Positions 52,048-60,473 are shown, counted from the first letter of the stretch. The stretch: 64,000 nucleotides of DNA from Brachybacterium paraconglomeratum (GCF_003994255.1 NZ_ML133862.1:1-64000); one strand, 5' to 3'. Notes: generated by a model from the letters alone, not told the origin. A program made the numbers and translations.

Positions 52048-52965
52048 ATGGACCCCCGCAGGCTTCTCATCTTCCGGACCGTGGTGCGCAACGGCTCGAT
52101 CGGCGCCGGCGCGCGCGAGCTCGGCTGGACGCAGCCCGCCGTCTCCCAGCACCTCGCCGCGCTCGAGAAGGAGGTGGGCACACAGCTGCTGCTGCGCTCC
52201 TCCTCCGGGATCACCCCCACGGAGGCGGGCTCGCGCCTGGCCCTGCACGCCGAGGCGATCGCCGCGCAGCTGCACGCCGCCGAGGAGGAGCTCGCCGACA
52301 TCACCGCGCTGCGTCGGGGGACGGTGAAGTTCGGGACCTTCCCGTCGGCCGCGGCGGTGCTGCTGCCGCCGGTGCTCGCGCGCCTGGGCGAGAGCGCCCC
52401 GGATCTCGACGTCACCTTCGACGAGCTCGAGCCGCCGGACGCGGTGCCGGCCGTGCGCGAGGGCGAGCTCGACCTCGCGCTCGTGTTCCGCTACCCCTGC
52501 AGCGACATCGGCGACGAGGGCACGCTGGAGTGGACCCCGCTGATGGAGGACCGCGTGATGGTGCTGCTGCCCGCGGAGCATCCCCGCGCCGAGGACCCCG
52601 AGCTCACCCTCGGCGATCTCGCGAAGGAGCCGTGGATCGCGGGCTGCGAGCGCTGCCGGGCGAACCTGCTCTCGAGCGCACGCCGCGCCGGGTTCACGCC
52701 GCAGGTGCGCCACTCGACCGACGACTCGATCGTGGTGCAGCGCCTGATCACGCACGGCGGCGGCGTCGCGCTGATGCCCGAGACCACTCTCGAGGCCGCC
52801 CCGCCCACCGACGATCTCGTGGTGCGCCACCTGCCGGACCTCGACGACCGCATGATCGGCCTGATCAACCGTCGCGGCGCGCTGTCGATCCCGGCCGTCG
52901 CCGCGCTGAAGGACGCCCTGGTCGCCGAGACCACCAGGCGCCTCGCCACCGCCGCATTGATCTGA
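52048..52965 (+). CDS. LysR family transcriptional regulator
   Basis: A 305-residue LysR regulator. The winged helix-turn-helix reads LLIFRTVVRNGSIGAGAREL and TQPAVSQHLAALEKEVGTQL; the effector domain has VKFGTFPSAAAVLLPPVLAR and VAMPE-type pocket sequence ALMPETTLEAAPP. It probably controls the neighbouring importer/monooxygenase operon or the divergent FAD/F420 fusion gene in response to the substrate. The start ATG is 7 bases from its -10 box, without a ribosome-binding site. Confidence 0.88.
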   Translation: MDPRRLLIFRTVVRNGSIGAGARELGWTQPAVSQHLAALEKEVGTQLLLRSSSGITPTEAGSRLALHAEAIAAQLHAAEEELADITALRRGTVKFGTFPSAAAVLLPPVLARLGESAPDLDVTFDELEPPDAVPAVREGELDLALVFRYPCSDIGDEGTLEWTPLMEDRVMVLLPAEHPRAEDPELTLGDLAKEPWIAGCERCRANLLSSARRAGFTPQVRHSTDDSIVVQRLITHGGGVALMPETTLEAAPPTDDLVVRHLPDLDDRMIGLINRRGALSIPAVAALKDALVAETTRRLATAALI

Positions 52966-52994
52966 CGCCGCGGCTCAGCCCCGCCTGCACAATG

Positions 52995-53049
52995 GGGACT
53001 CCAGCAGCACGCCGCGGAGCTGAGCTCCAGCGCGTGCCGCTGGAGTCCC
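52995..53049. terminator. Long hairpin after LysR gene
   Basis: Arms 52995-53021 (GGGACTCCAGCAGCACGC...) and 53023-53049 pair over 27 positions with four mismatches and a single-base loop, 30 bases past the LysR stop. Confidence 0.6.
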
Positions 53050-53091
53050 GTTCCTGCAGATCGCTCTCGACGCGGATCCAGGCGTGGTCCG

Positions 53092-53097
53092 TACCCT
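53092..53097 (+). promoter_or_regulatory. -10 box of leaderless hypothetical gene
   Basis: TACCCT, then GGGCAG, then ATG at 53104. Confidence 0.5.
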
Positions 53098-53103
53098 GGG
53101 CAG

Positions 53104-53709
53104 ATGCCCGGTCCTGATCCCGTCCCCGACACTTCCACGGCCCACGTCCCTGCCCGGGCGTGGCTGCGGCCCGTGCTGCTGCTCGTCGGCGGTGCTCTGC
53201 TCACGCTGCTGATGGTGCTGGCCGATCAGCTCATCGCCGCGATCGCGGTGGGGGCGTTCTCCCTGTTCATGGCGTACTGGACGAGCCCGCTGCGCTCCGG
53301 CCCGCACATCCCGCTCGCCTCCGCGCAGGAGCGGGTGCGGGAGGCCGACGGGACGGCGCCGACGATCGTGCTCTGGGCGCCCGGGGACCCGGCCTCGGCA
53401 CGTCTGCAGGCCGCGATCCGTGCCCCGCGCGAGGACCTGATCTGGGTGAACGTGTTCAAGGACCCGGCCGCGCAGCAGCTGCTGGGCCGGTACGGCGGGG
53501 AGCGGATGCTGCCGCTCGCGCTGCAGGGCGAGGACGCCGCGCGCATCGACAACGTCTCCGAGCTCTTCGCCTTCCAGGACCGGACCCGGCAGGACGGTGC
53601 GCCCGGCGGCGCCGCGGGGGCGGGGCCGACGACGCCTGACCCCGGCGCCGACCCGTCGGCGCACACCGAGGAGCCGGGCGAGGACGAGTCCGACCCGCCG
53701 CGCGCCTGA
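53104..53709 (+). CDS. Hypothetical membrane protein
   Basis: A 201-residue protein of no recognised family. Two adjacent hydrophobic helices (WLRPVLLLVGGALLTLLMVL and LIAAIAVGAFSLFMAYW, residues ~20-58) are followed by a soluble domain with strand-like segments TIVLWAPGDPASARLQAAI and LIWVNVFKDPAAQQLLGRYG, then an acidic disordered tail rich in Pro/Gly/Asp. The soluble part would face the cytoplasm if the first helix inserts N-in. Its start is leaderless by the TACCCT-N6-ATG rule. It converges on the YCII gene, 21 bases away. Confidence 0.65.
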   Translation: MPGPDPVPDTSTAHVPARAWLRPVLLLVGGALLTLLMVLADQLIAAIAVGAFSLFMAYWTSPLRSGPHIPLASAQERVREADGTAPTIVLWAPGDPASARLQAAIRAPREDLIWVNVFKDPAAQQLLGRYGGERMLPLALQGEDAARIDNVSELFAFQDRTRQDGAPGGAAGAGPTTPDPGADPSAHTEEPGEDESDPPRA

Positions 53710-53730
53710 GAGGGCGCGGCCGTCCCCGGC

Positions 53731-54015
53731 TCAGGCGCCGGGCAGCTCCCCGATCACGACCTTCCACTCGCGCGCGACGCGGTCCACGATCACGCGCTCG
53801 CGCTTGAAGGGGTCGCCGTCGAGCTTGGCAAGCGCGTCCTCGGCGGAGTCCGCGACCACGATCAGCAGCGCCTCCGAGCCGTCGTCCAGCGGGCCCGACA
53901 GCAGCAGCGTGCCCTCGCGGAGCAGCTCGGCGAGGTGCTCGCGGTGCTCGGGCCGGAACGTCGCCAGACGCTGGGCGTCGTCGATGTAGGTGTACTGGAC
54001 GGCGAAGACGGCCAT
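53731..54015 (-). CDS. YCII-domain protein
   Basis: A 94-residue YciI-like protein with a dimeric alpha-beta fold: MAVFAVQYTYIDDAQRLATF, REHLAELLREGTLLLSGPLD and AEDALAKLDGDPFKRERVI. The conserved His/Asp pair of the family is in RPEHREHL and DGDPF. The role is unknown, possibly small-molecule binding or dehalogenation. GAGGGGATCCC before ATG 54015 fixes the start; the longer frame upstream is unsupported. The 289-base region 54016-54304 to its right holds only a promoter for the next gene. Confidence 0.82.
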   Translation of the reverse strand: MAVFAVQYTYIDDAQRLATFRPEHREHLAELLREGTLLLSGPLDDGSEALLIVVADSAEDALAKLDGDPFKRERVIVDRVAREWKVVIGELPGA

Positions 54016-54224
54016 GGGATCCCCTCGGTGCGCGGCGGCCGACGGCGATGCCGGCCGATGATCTCCCGCCCATCCTGCCGCACCGCACGCCGCGGCCGAC
54101 GGGACGTCCGGGGCCGGGTGCGCCGCCGACCTCGACAGCACCGGCCCGGGCCCGGTGGTCCTGACCGCACCGCGCCCGCCGTCGCTTCACCGAGCCGCAC
54201 CACCTCGATCCTTCGCCCCCACTA

Positions 54225-54253
54225 TTCCGCTCCTCCGTAATTCCGGATACCCT
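54225..54253 (+). promoter_or_regulatory. Promoter of regulator/serine-hydrolase operon
   Basis: TTCCGC (54225-54230), 17 bases, TACCCT (54248-54253), about 50 bases before ATG 54305, in the AT-richest part of the gap. Confidence 0.4.
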
Positions 54254-54304
54254 GATCGTGATCGACGGCCACCGCCGCCGACCCGTCACCTCAGGAGGTG
54301 GGAG

Positions 54305-54850
54305 ATGGCCGAGGATCCGGAGCTGCGGCGGCGGCTCGACGCGCTCGAACGCCGGATCACGCAGCTCGAGGAGCGCGACGAGCCCGGTGCCGCGCCGCCT
54401 GCCGACGCTCCTCCCGCGGGCGCCCGATCCCGCTCCACCGCCGACGAGGACCCGTTCTGGGCCCTCACCGCCCTGAAGGCGCAGGTCCCGCCGCCGGGCG
54501 CCGTCGTCTACGCAGGCAGTGTCGAGGTCGGGGCGGGGCATGTGGAGTACCAGTGGGGCCGCCCCACCGAACACCTCCTGGCCGCGGACTGGGCCGAGCA
54601 CGCCGAGACCGTCGCCGCGCTCGGACATCCGCTGCGCCTGGCGATCCTGCGACGGCTGGTCGACGGCGAGCACACCGTCGCGCAGCTCGTGGACGAGTTG
54701 GAGCTCGCCTCGACCGGCGTCGCCTACCACCACCTCTCCGCCCTGCAGACCGGCGGCTGGGCCACATCCCCGCGCCGCGGCAGCTGGGCGATCCCGCCGA
54801 GCCGCATCGTCCCGCTCCTCGCCATCGTCACCGCCCTCGAGAAAGGCTGA
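54305..54850 (+). CDS. ArsR-like winged-helix regulator
   Basis: A 181-residue regulator. A short coiled coil (LRRRLDALERRITQLEER) and a disordered Ala/Pro stretch lead to a core with AGSVEVGAGHVEYQWGRPTE, then a winged helix: AALGHPLRLAILRRLVDGE, TVAQLVDELELASTGVAYHH and LSALQTGGW. ArsR-type proteins repress their own operon until a ligand or event releases them. GGAGG precedes ATG 54305. The serine hydrolase starts 2 bases after its stop, so it probably controls that gene. Confidence 0.82.
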   Translation: MAEDPELRRRLDALERRITQLEERDEPGAAPPADAPPAGARSRSTADEDPFWALTALKAQVPPPGAVVYAGSVEVGAGHVEYQWGRPTEHLLAADWAEHAETVAALGHPLRLAILRRLVDGEHTVAQLVDELELASTGVAYHHLSALQTGGWATSPRRGSWAIPPSRIVPLLAIVTALEKG

Positions 54851-54852
54851 CC

Positions 54853-56073
54853 ATGCCGGACCTGCCCGCGACCCCGCCCGACGACGAGTCCCCCGACCCC
54901 CGCATCGGAATCCCGGGCAGCCCGTTCGCCGACCGTTCCGGTCAGCCCGCCCAGGCCGTGCCTGCTCCACGCCGCCGCCGTCCCTCACGGCGCATCGTGC
55001 TGACCGCGGCCATGCCCGCGGCAGCGGCGGTCGTCGGCCTGACGGCGCTCACCGCACCGCGCCCCGCCTCACTGGGCGCCCCGGCCGGCGACGAGGAGCT
55101 CGCCGCAGCACTCGCCCCTCACCTGGGCGGACACCGACGGGTCGCTGCGATCCTGGTCGAGGACGGGCAGTCGCGCCTGGCCGGCTTCGGCACCGGCGAG
55201 GGCGCAGCGCTGGAGAGCTCCGAGTTCGAGATCGGCTCGGTCTCCAAGACCTTCACCGGCGCACTGCTGGCCGTCGCGGTCGAGCGCGGGGAGCTCGCCA
55301 CGGAGACCACCGTCGCCGAGGTGCTCGGCGCGGAGGCGGAGGGCAGCGCGATCGCGGACGTCATCCTCGCCGAGCTCGCCACCCACAGCTCGGGCCTGCC
55401 GCGCCTCGCCTCGGCCGCCGCCGGCGGCGGGAGCATCCTCGCAGGAATGCTGCGGAAGGACCCCTACCGGGGCCGCGATGCGCAGCAGGTCATCGCCGAC
55501 GCCCTCGACGAGACGCCGTCGGGCCGCGGCGAGCATGCCTACTCGAACCTCGCCGTCGCCCTCGAGGGGCAGCTGCTCGCGACCGCCGCGAACACCGACT
55601 ACGCCACGCTGCTCACCGAGAGGATCCTCGAGCCGCTCGGCATGACCAGCACGTACGCACCCATCACCGCCGAGAACCTGCGGGAGACGGCTCGGCGCGG
55701 GCACGGCACGAGCGGCCTGCGGCAGGGCATGTGGACCATGGACGGCTCCGCCCCGGCCGGCGGCATCCGCTCCACCCCGGCGGACATGACCCGGTATCTC
55801 ACCGCCATGATCGACGGCTCCGCCCCGGGCGCCGCAGCCGCGACGGAGGTGCTGTTCGAGGAGAGCGGGGCGAGCTCCACGGCGATGAACTGGTTCCTCG
55901 AGGACTTCGGCAGCGGTCAGCCGATCACCTGGCACAACGGTATGACCGGCGGCTACGCCTCGTTCGTCGGCTGGGACCCGTCGAGCGGGCGAGGGCTTGC
56001 GCTGTTCTCGGACACCGCCCGCTCCCTCGACGAGCTCGCCGTGGGCATGCTCACCGGGGAGGTGGCGCTGTGA
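54853..56073 (+). CDS. Exported serine hydrolase, beta-lactamase/PBP class C family
   Basis: A 406-residue serine hydrolase. After a ~45-residue Pro-rich cytoplasmic start there is an Arg-rich patch and a hydrophobic segment (RRRPSRRIVLTAAMPAAAAV), a possible Tat signal or membrane anchor. The catalytic domain has SxxK in EIGSVSKTFTGALLAVAVE, YxN in HAYSNLAVALEGQLL and HNG in ITWHNGMTGGYASFVGW. It acts outside the membrane on peptidoglycan peptides or esters. The tight link to a regulator and a small membrane protein resembles a cell-wall-sensing operon. Confidence 0.85.
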   Translation: MPDLPATPPDDESPDPRIGIPGSPFADRSGQPAQAVPAPRRRRPSRRIVLTAAMPAAAAVVGLTALTAPRPASLGAPAGDEELAAALAPHLGGHRRVAAILVEDGQSRLAGFGTGEGAALESSEFEIGSVSKTFTGALLAVAVERGELATETTVAEVLGAEAEGSAIADVILAELATHSSGLPRLASAAAGGGSILAGMLRKDPYRGRDAQQVIADALDETPSGRGEHAYSNLAVALEGQLLATAANTDYATLLTERILEPLGMTSTYAPITAENLRETARRGHGTSGLRQGMWTMDGSAPAGGIRSTPADMTRYLTAMIDGSAPGAAAATEVLFEESGASSTAMNWFLEDFGSGQPITWHNGMTGGYASFVGWDPSSGRGLALFSDTARSLDELAVGMLTGEVAL

Positions 56074-56450
56074 ACGCGGTGCTGTCGCTGCTGCCGCTGC
56101 TGGTGGCGGCGGTCCTCGCGGTCGCGCTGGTGGTGACGATCGTGCAGATATGGGCCCGGTACCAGCATCCGATGCGTCTGGCGCTGCAAGCCGTCGGCGC
56201 CGCCTCGCTGATGGGTGTGATCGGCCTGGCGGGGCTCCTCCCGGATGCGCTGTGGTGGGTCAGCTGGGCGTTCACGCTCGCGATCCTGCTCGGCATCGCC
56301 TTCTCCGCCAGACGCCTGCTCGTCGGCGCCCCGCCGTCGGAGCCGAGCCCCCGCAAGGCCGAGCTCCTGGACCCGCCGCCCCGCAGCTCCGCGGTCGTCG
56401 AGGTGCTGTTCTGGCTGGCGCTGGTGGTCGTGGCGCTGATCGCCGGCTGA
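56070..56450 (+). CDS. Small membrane protein of serine-hydrolase operon
   Basis: A 126-residue protein with four likely helices: VLSLLPLLVAAVLAVALVVT, LALQAVGAASLMGVIGLAGL, WWVSWAFTLAILLGIAFSAR and VVEVLFWLALVVVALIAG. A short charged loop with SPRKAELLDPPP lies before the last helix. Start GTG 56070 overlaps the hydrolase stop by 4 bases, so it is co-translated. No family is recognised; it may hold or modulate the hydrolase in the membrane. Confidence 0.7.
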   Translation: MNAVLSLLPLLVAAVLAVALVVTIVQIWARYQHPMRLALQAVGAASLMGVIGLAGLLPDALWWVSWAFTLAILLGIAFSARRLLVGAPPSEPSPRKAELLDPPPRSSAVVEVLFWLALVVVALIAG

Positions 56451-56519
56451 CCACGCCTCGTCCCGAGCGGGGTCCTGGGCGCGTCAGGCGCCGATCCCCG
56501 GACCGGCCGGCGCCCTGCC

Positions 56520-57305
56520 TCAGCCCCGGATCGGCAGCCAGTCCAGCACGTCCTGGATGCCCTCGTCCCAGAACTCCCAGGTGTGGGCTCCGGGGCGCAG
56601 GCGCGAGGCGACCTCGACCCCGGCGTCCTCCGCCGCGGCGAGGAAGCGCCGGTTCTGGTCGATCAGCTGGTCCTCGGTGCCGCAGTCGAGGAACAGGGCG
56701 GGCAGCGCGGCCGGGTCGGAGGCGCCGAGCAGACCGAGCAGGTCATCGGCGGTGCCGGCGATCTCGCGCCCGCCCCAGATCCGCTCGGCGAGGTGGCCGG
56801 TGTGCAGCTCGAGCGGCAGGTTCGCGGGGTCCAGCGCCCCGGACAGGCTCGCCGCGGCCGCGAAGCGGTCCGGATGGTTCAGCGCCAGCTTGAACGCGCC
56901 GAAGCCGCCCATCGACAGGCCCGCGACGAAGGTGTCCTCCCGCGCGGTCGAGACGCGGAAGGTGCGCGCCACGATCCGCGGCAGCTCCTCGGCCACGAAG
57001 GTCCAGTACGCCTCCCCCACCGCCTCGTCGGTGTAGAAGGAGCGGCGCACCTCGGGCATCACCACGGCGATCCCCTTCTCCGTCGCGTAGCGCTCGATCG
57101 AGGTGCGGCGCTCCCAGATGGTGCAGTCGTCGCTGAGGCCGTGCAGGAGGTAGAGCACCGGCACGCCGGACTCGTCGGCCGCGGACCCGCTGGTCGCGTC
57201 GGCCCCTTCCATCCCGATCCCGGAGGCGGCCTGCGGCATCAGCACCACCATCGAGGTGCCCATGCCGAGGGACTCGGCGAAGAAGTCGGTGCGCAGGCGG
57301 ATCAT
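56520..57305 (-). CDS. Esterase D / S-formylglutathione hydrolase-like alpha/beta hydrolase
   Basis: A 261-residue alpha/beta hydrolase. VLYLLHGLSDDCTIWERRTS is the oxyanion-hole strand, FVAGLSMGGFGAFKLAL the nucleophile elbow, and LFLDCGTEDQLIDQN and GAHTWEFW provide Asp and His. The family includes acyl esterases and mycolyltransferase-like enzymes; without a signal peptide this one is probably a cytoplasmic carboxylesterase. ATG 57305 is preceded by GAGGAG. It diverges from the GH13 gene, with a palindrome in the 290-base gap between. Confidence 0.85.
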   Translation of the reverse strand: MIRLRTDFFAESLGMGTSMVVLMPQAASGIGMEGADATSGSAADESGVPVLYLLHGLSDDCTIWERRTSIERYATEKGIAVVMPEVRRSFYTDEAVGEAYWTFVAEELPRIVARTFRVSTAREDTFVAGLSMGGFGAFKLALNHPDRFAAAASLSGALDPANLPLELHTGHLAERIWGGREIAGTADDLLGLLGASDPAALPALFLDCGTEDQLIDQNRRFLAAAEDAGVEVASRLRPGAHTWEFWDEGIQDVLDWLPIRG

Positions 57306-57382
57306 GTCTCTCCTCGATGAGCGGGCGGGCGTCGGCCCCAGCATCCCACCCCTCCTCCACCCGCCCGGCCTCACCCCACGCC

Positions 57383-57438
57383 TTCTGCTGCCGAGCCGAC
57401 TGATGTCCACCCGCGCATGAGTCGTGGCGGCGGCAAGA
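57383..57438. repeat. 56-base palindrome, 22-12-22 plan, copy 2
   Basis: Arms 57383-57404 (TTCTGCTGCCGAGCCGACTG...) and 57417-57438 (ATGAGTCGTGGCGGCGGCAA...) are a diverged copy of the 51791-51846 element, with the same 12-base loop length. It lies between two divergent genes, where a terminator has no use, which argues for a repeat family. Confidence 0.65.
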
Positions 57439-57583
57439 CCTCGCGGCGCCGGGAACGGCGCGGCGGTGACACGGCGGAAGGCGAAGCATCAGGTACGAGG
57501 GGAAGCGCTCCCGGACGCGGTCGTACGCACCGCGGCACGCGCGCCGCCCTCCTCCTCCGTGTGCCCCTGCGCCCCTCGATGCC

Positions 57584-57589
57584 TACGAT
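57584..57589 (+). promoter_or_regulatory. -10 box of leaderless GH13 gene
   Basis: TACGAT, then GGCGGC, then ATG at 57596. Confidence 0.55.
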
Positions 57590-57595
57590 GGCGGC

Positions 57596-59101
57596 ATGAC
57601 CGAGACCGCTCCCGCCGCCCCTGCCGCGCCCGCACCGCACGCCGCCCCTGCCTGGGCCCGAGACGCGATCTGCTGGCAGGTGTACCCGCTGGGCTTCTGC
57701 GGCGCGCCCCGCCACCGCGAGGACCTCACCGGCGAGACCTACGGCGGGGCCGACGGGGAGAACGTCGTGCACCGCCTGCGCCGGCTGACCGGCTGGCTCG
57801 ACCATCTCGTCGCCCTCGGCGCGAACGTGCTGCTGCTGAACCCGATCTTCGACTCGGTCTCCCACGGCTACGACACCCTCGAGCACCGCCGGATCGACCC
57901 GCGCCTCGGCGACGAGGAGGACTTCGACGCGCTGGTCGCGGGCTGCCGCGAGCGCGGGATCCGCCTCGTGCTCGACGGCGTCTTCAACCACATCTCCCGC
58001 CTCCACCCCACAGCACGCCGGGCGATCGCCGCCGGCCCCGGCACCGAGGAGGGCGACCGGATCCGCTGGGCGGGCACGAGTCCCTACGGCTTCGAGGGCA
58101 ACGACGACCTGGTCGAGGTGGACCTCACCGACCCCGTCGTCCAGGACCGGATCGTGGAGATCATGAGCCGCTGGCTCGAGCGCGGGGCCGACGGATGGCG
58201 GCTGGACGCGATGTACGCCGCGGGCGCCGAGGCGTGGGCGCCGATCCTCGAGCGGGTCCAGGCCGCGCACCCCGAGGCGTGGATCCTCGGCGAGGTGATC
58301 CACGGCGACTACCCCGCCTTCGCCGCCGCCTCCGGCGCGGACTCGATCACCCAGTACGAGCTGTGGAAGGCGATCTGGTCCTCGCTGCGCGATGGGAACC
58401 TCTTCGAGCTCGCGCATGCGCTGGGCCGACACCAGGACTTCCTCGACCGGTTCCGGCAGGCGGGCTCGGGCGCTGCGCCGCTGACCTTCGTGGGCAACCA
58501 CGACACCACCCGCATCGCCTCACAGCTGACCGACGGCCGCGACCTCGCCGCCGCGACCGCGCTGCTGGCGCTGCTGCCGGGCGTCCCCGCGCTCTACGCC
58601 GGGGACGAGTTCGGCGCCGCCGCGGTGAAGGAGGAGCGCGCGGGCGGGGACGACGCGATCCGGCCCTGGTTCCCGGGCTCGCCCGACGAGGTCGTCGCCG
58701 CGCACGAGGCCGCCGACGCGGGCGGGGAGTCGCCCCGCTCCCTGCAGCTGCTCGCCCCGGAGGCGACCGGGCGGATCCTCGAGGCGCATCAGCGGCTGCT
58801 CTCCCTGCGCCGACGCGAGCGCTGGCTCACCACCGCCTCGGTCGCCGTGGACGAGTCGACGCTGACGAACACCTGGGCGCAGATCGTGCTGACCCCGTCG
58901 GCCGACGGGCTCGAGCCCGGGGCCGACGGCGCGGCCGACGAACGCCCCACCCCGCTCACTCTCGTCCTGAATCTCGGCGACGAGGACCTGCCGGCCCCGG
59001 GCGAGGTGCTCGAGACGGTCAACGGGGCGGACATGCTCGATGCCGTCGGCCCCGCCCCCGAGGGGACGGTCCCCGCCCACGGCATCGCGGTGGTGCGCTG
59101 A
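57596..59101 (+). CDS. GH13 alpha-amylase-family glycosidase
   Basis: A 501-residue alpha-glucan enzyme. The four GH13 regions are visible: LVLDGVFNHI, GADGWRLDAMYA (nucleophile Asp), WILGEVIHGD (acid/base Glu) and FVGNHDTTRI (third Asp). A small domain and a beta-sandwich C-domain (LTLVLNLGDEDLPAPGEV) complete the fold. There is no signal peptide, so it acts on cytoplasmic maltodextrins, glycogen fragments or trehalose-like sugars. It begins with an Ala/Pro-rich stretch after a leaderless ATG 57596. Exact subfamily is not decided. Confidence 0.88.
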   Translation: MTETAPAAPAAPAPHAAPAWARDAICWQVYPLGFCGAPRHREDLTGETYGGADGENVVHRLRRLTGWLDHLVALGANVLLLNPIFDSVSHGYDTLEHRRIDPRLGDEEDFDALVAGCRERGIRLVLDGVFNHISRLHPTARRAIAAGPGTEEGDRIRWAGTSPYGFEGNDDLVEVDLTDPVVQDRIVEIMSRWLERGADGWRLDAMYAAGAEAWAPILERVQAAHPEAWILGEVIHGDYPAFAAASGADSITQYELWKAIWSSLRDGNLFELAHALGRHQDFLDRFRQAGSGAAPLTFVGNHDTTRIASQLTDGRDLAAATALLALLPGVPALYAGDEFGAAAVKEERAGGDDAIRPWFPGSPDEVVAAHEAADAGGESPRSLQLLAPEATGRILEAHQRLLSLRRRERWLTTASVAVDESTLTNTWAQIVLTPSADGLEPGADGAADERPTPLTLVLNLGDEDLPAPGEVLETVNGADMLDAVGPAPEGTVPAHGIAVVR

Positions 59102-59141
59102 GCGGCGCTCCGCGCCTCCCCACGAGAGATGCCACGCAAAT

Positions 59142-59234
59142 CCTCTAGCACGAACCTGCAAATAATCGTCTACCACTGACAACAAGATAAGCGCAGGACC
59201 TGGCTCGATGCTTGCGTCCACGCAAATAATGGTC
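59142..59234 (+). promoter_or_regulatory. GCAAAT direct repeats at the Fic gene promoter
   Basis: GCAAATAATCGTC (59158-59170) and GCAAATAATGGTC (59222-59234) are direct repeats differing by one base; a third, shorter CCACGCAAAT (59142-59151) also matches 59219-59228. The last copy covers the expected -35 of the Fic promoter, where a repressor would act. The 153-base gap is much AT-richer than its flanks. Confidence 0.55.
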
Positions 59235-59242
59235 GAGCCGCC

Positions 59243-59248
59243 TACAAT
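59243..59248 (+). promoter_or_regulatory. -10 box of leaderless Fic gene
   Basis: TACAAT, then TGTCGG, then ATG at 59255. This is the closest match to TATAAT among the leaderless starts. Confidence 0.6.
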
Positions 59249-59254
59249 TGTCGG

Positions 59255-60412
59255 ATGATCGAGGCACAGGGCATACGCGCCCCCAGCTTCCCGTTCGACT
59301 CCCCTCTGGCAGCCAAGGCGGTCGCTCTCGAGAGGCTGCGCGGCGACCTGCCGCGCTCGACCGCCCACCTGCCGGTCCTCGCTGAGCTCGCAGACCTCCG
59401 TCGCCTCATGTCGAGCATCACCTCCGCTCGGATCGAGGGGAACCACACCACGGTCGTCGACGCGGTGGACGCGGCGCGGAGTCGGGAGGCCCAGCCCCGT
59501 CTGCCGCTCGGCGACTCCGTCGAGGAGATCCTCCACCTCGACGAGGCGGCACGATTCCTCGACGACCAGGTCTCCACCGGGTCCCCGCTCTCCCATGCGC
59601 TGGTCCGAGAGCTCCATCGGCTGACGACAGAGGGGCTCGAGCGTGAAGGTGATGCCACCCCGGGCTCCTACCGTCGTCACGAGGTCTCGATCCAGGGCTC
59701 AGAGCATGCGCCGCCTCTCGCTTCGACGGTCCACGCACTCATGACCGAGCTGCTCGATTTCGCCAACGCTCCCTCGCCCCCGCACCTGCACCTCGTGCGC
59801 ATGGCGATCGCCCACCACCGCTTCGTCTGGATCCACCCCTTCGCGAACGGGAACGGCCGTGTCGCCCGGCTCTTCTCCTACGCGATGATCCGCGCCCAGG
59901 GCTTCGCCCCGGACGTGGAGTACCAGACCGTGAACCCGACGACTGTGTTCGGCGCCGATCGTCAGCGCTACTACGACCGACTGGCCGCCGCGGACTCGCT
60001 CGAGGATGATGCTCTCGTGGCCTGGACGGAGTTCGTCCTCGACGGGCTGCTCGGGGATCTCGAGGCCGTCCACGCCCTCTCCCGCGGCGATGCCCTGCGC
60101 TCGCTCGTCGCGTCTGCGATCGATCGAGCGCTCCAGGCCGACCGGCTCGGTGCGGACGAGGCGGCCGCACTGACCGCCGTGGCGTCGGGCGCCCCGTTCA
60201 AGTCCGGCGACCTCGCCGAGCAGCTCGGCACGAACGCCTCCGGGCGCTCCCGGGCGTTGAACTCGATGCTCGACCGTCAGCTCATCCAGCGGGTCACGCC
60301 ACAGGGGAGGATCTACCGGATCCGCCTGTCGCCCAATCCGCTCACCCCGTTCCTGTTCACCGAGCTCGACGCACTGGGGATGCTCCCGGGCATCCTCCGC
60401 GACGATCCGTGA
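59255..60412 (+). CDS. Fic family protein (AMPylase-type, class II)
   Basis: A 385-residue Fic protein. The inhibitory helix motif S-x3-E-G is in SITSARIEGNHTTVV near residue 55, so the enzyme is class II and self-inhibited. The Fic core reads WIHPFANGNGRVARLFSYAM: His, Asn, Gly and Arg are present but the usual Asp/Glu of HPFx(D/E)GNGR is Asn, which may change metal binding. A C-terminal winged helix (FKSGDLAEQLGTNASGRSRA) could bind DNA. Fic enzymes transfer AMP or other nucleotide parts to target hydroxyls. Repeats at its promoter suggest autoregulation. No separate antitoxin gene is adjacent. Confidence 0.88.
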   Translation: MIEAQGIRAPSFPFDSPLAAKAVALERLRGDLPRSTAHLPVLAELADLRRLMSSITSARIEGNHTTVVDAVDAARSREAQPRLPLGDSVEEILHLDEAARFLDDQVSTGSPLSHALVRELHRLTTEGLEREGDATPGSYRRHEVSIQGSEHAPPLASTVHALMTELLDFANAPSPPHLHLVRMAIAHHRFVWIHPFANGNGRVARLFSYAMIRAQGFAPDVEYQTVNPTTVFGADRQRYYDRLAAADSLEDDALVAWTEFVLDGLLGDLEAVHALSRGDALRSLVASAIDRALQADRLGADEAAALTAVASGAPFKSGDLAEQLGTNASGRSRALNSMLDRQLIQRVTPQGRIYRIRLSPNPLTPFLFTELDALGMLPGILRDDP

Positions 60413-60473
60413 GGCAGACCGCCGGCCGAGGCCGCTGACCGACCGCCCCAGCCGCTGACAAGGCATGCCGTCG

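Noticed and set aside
49561-52830. A 1089-codon minus-strand frame
   Set aside because: It is antisense to the two flavin monooxygenases and the LysR gene; only a GC-skewed shadow.
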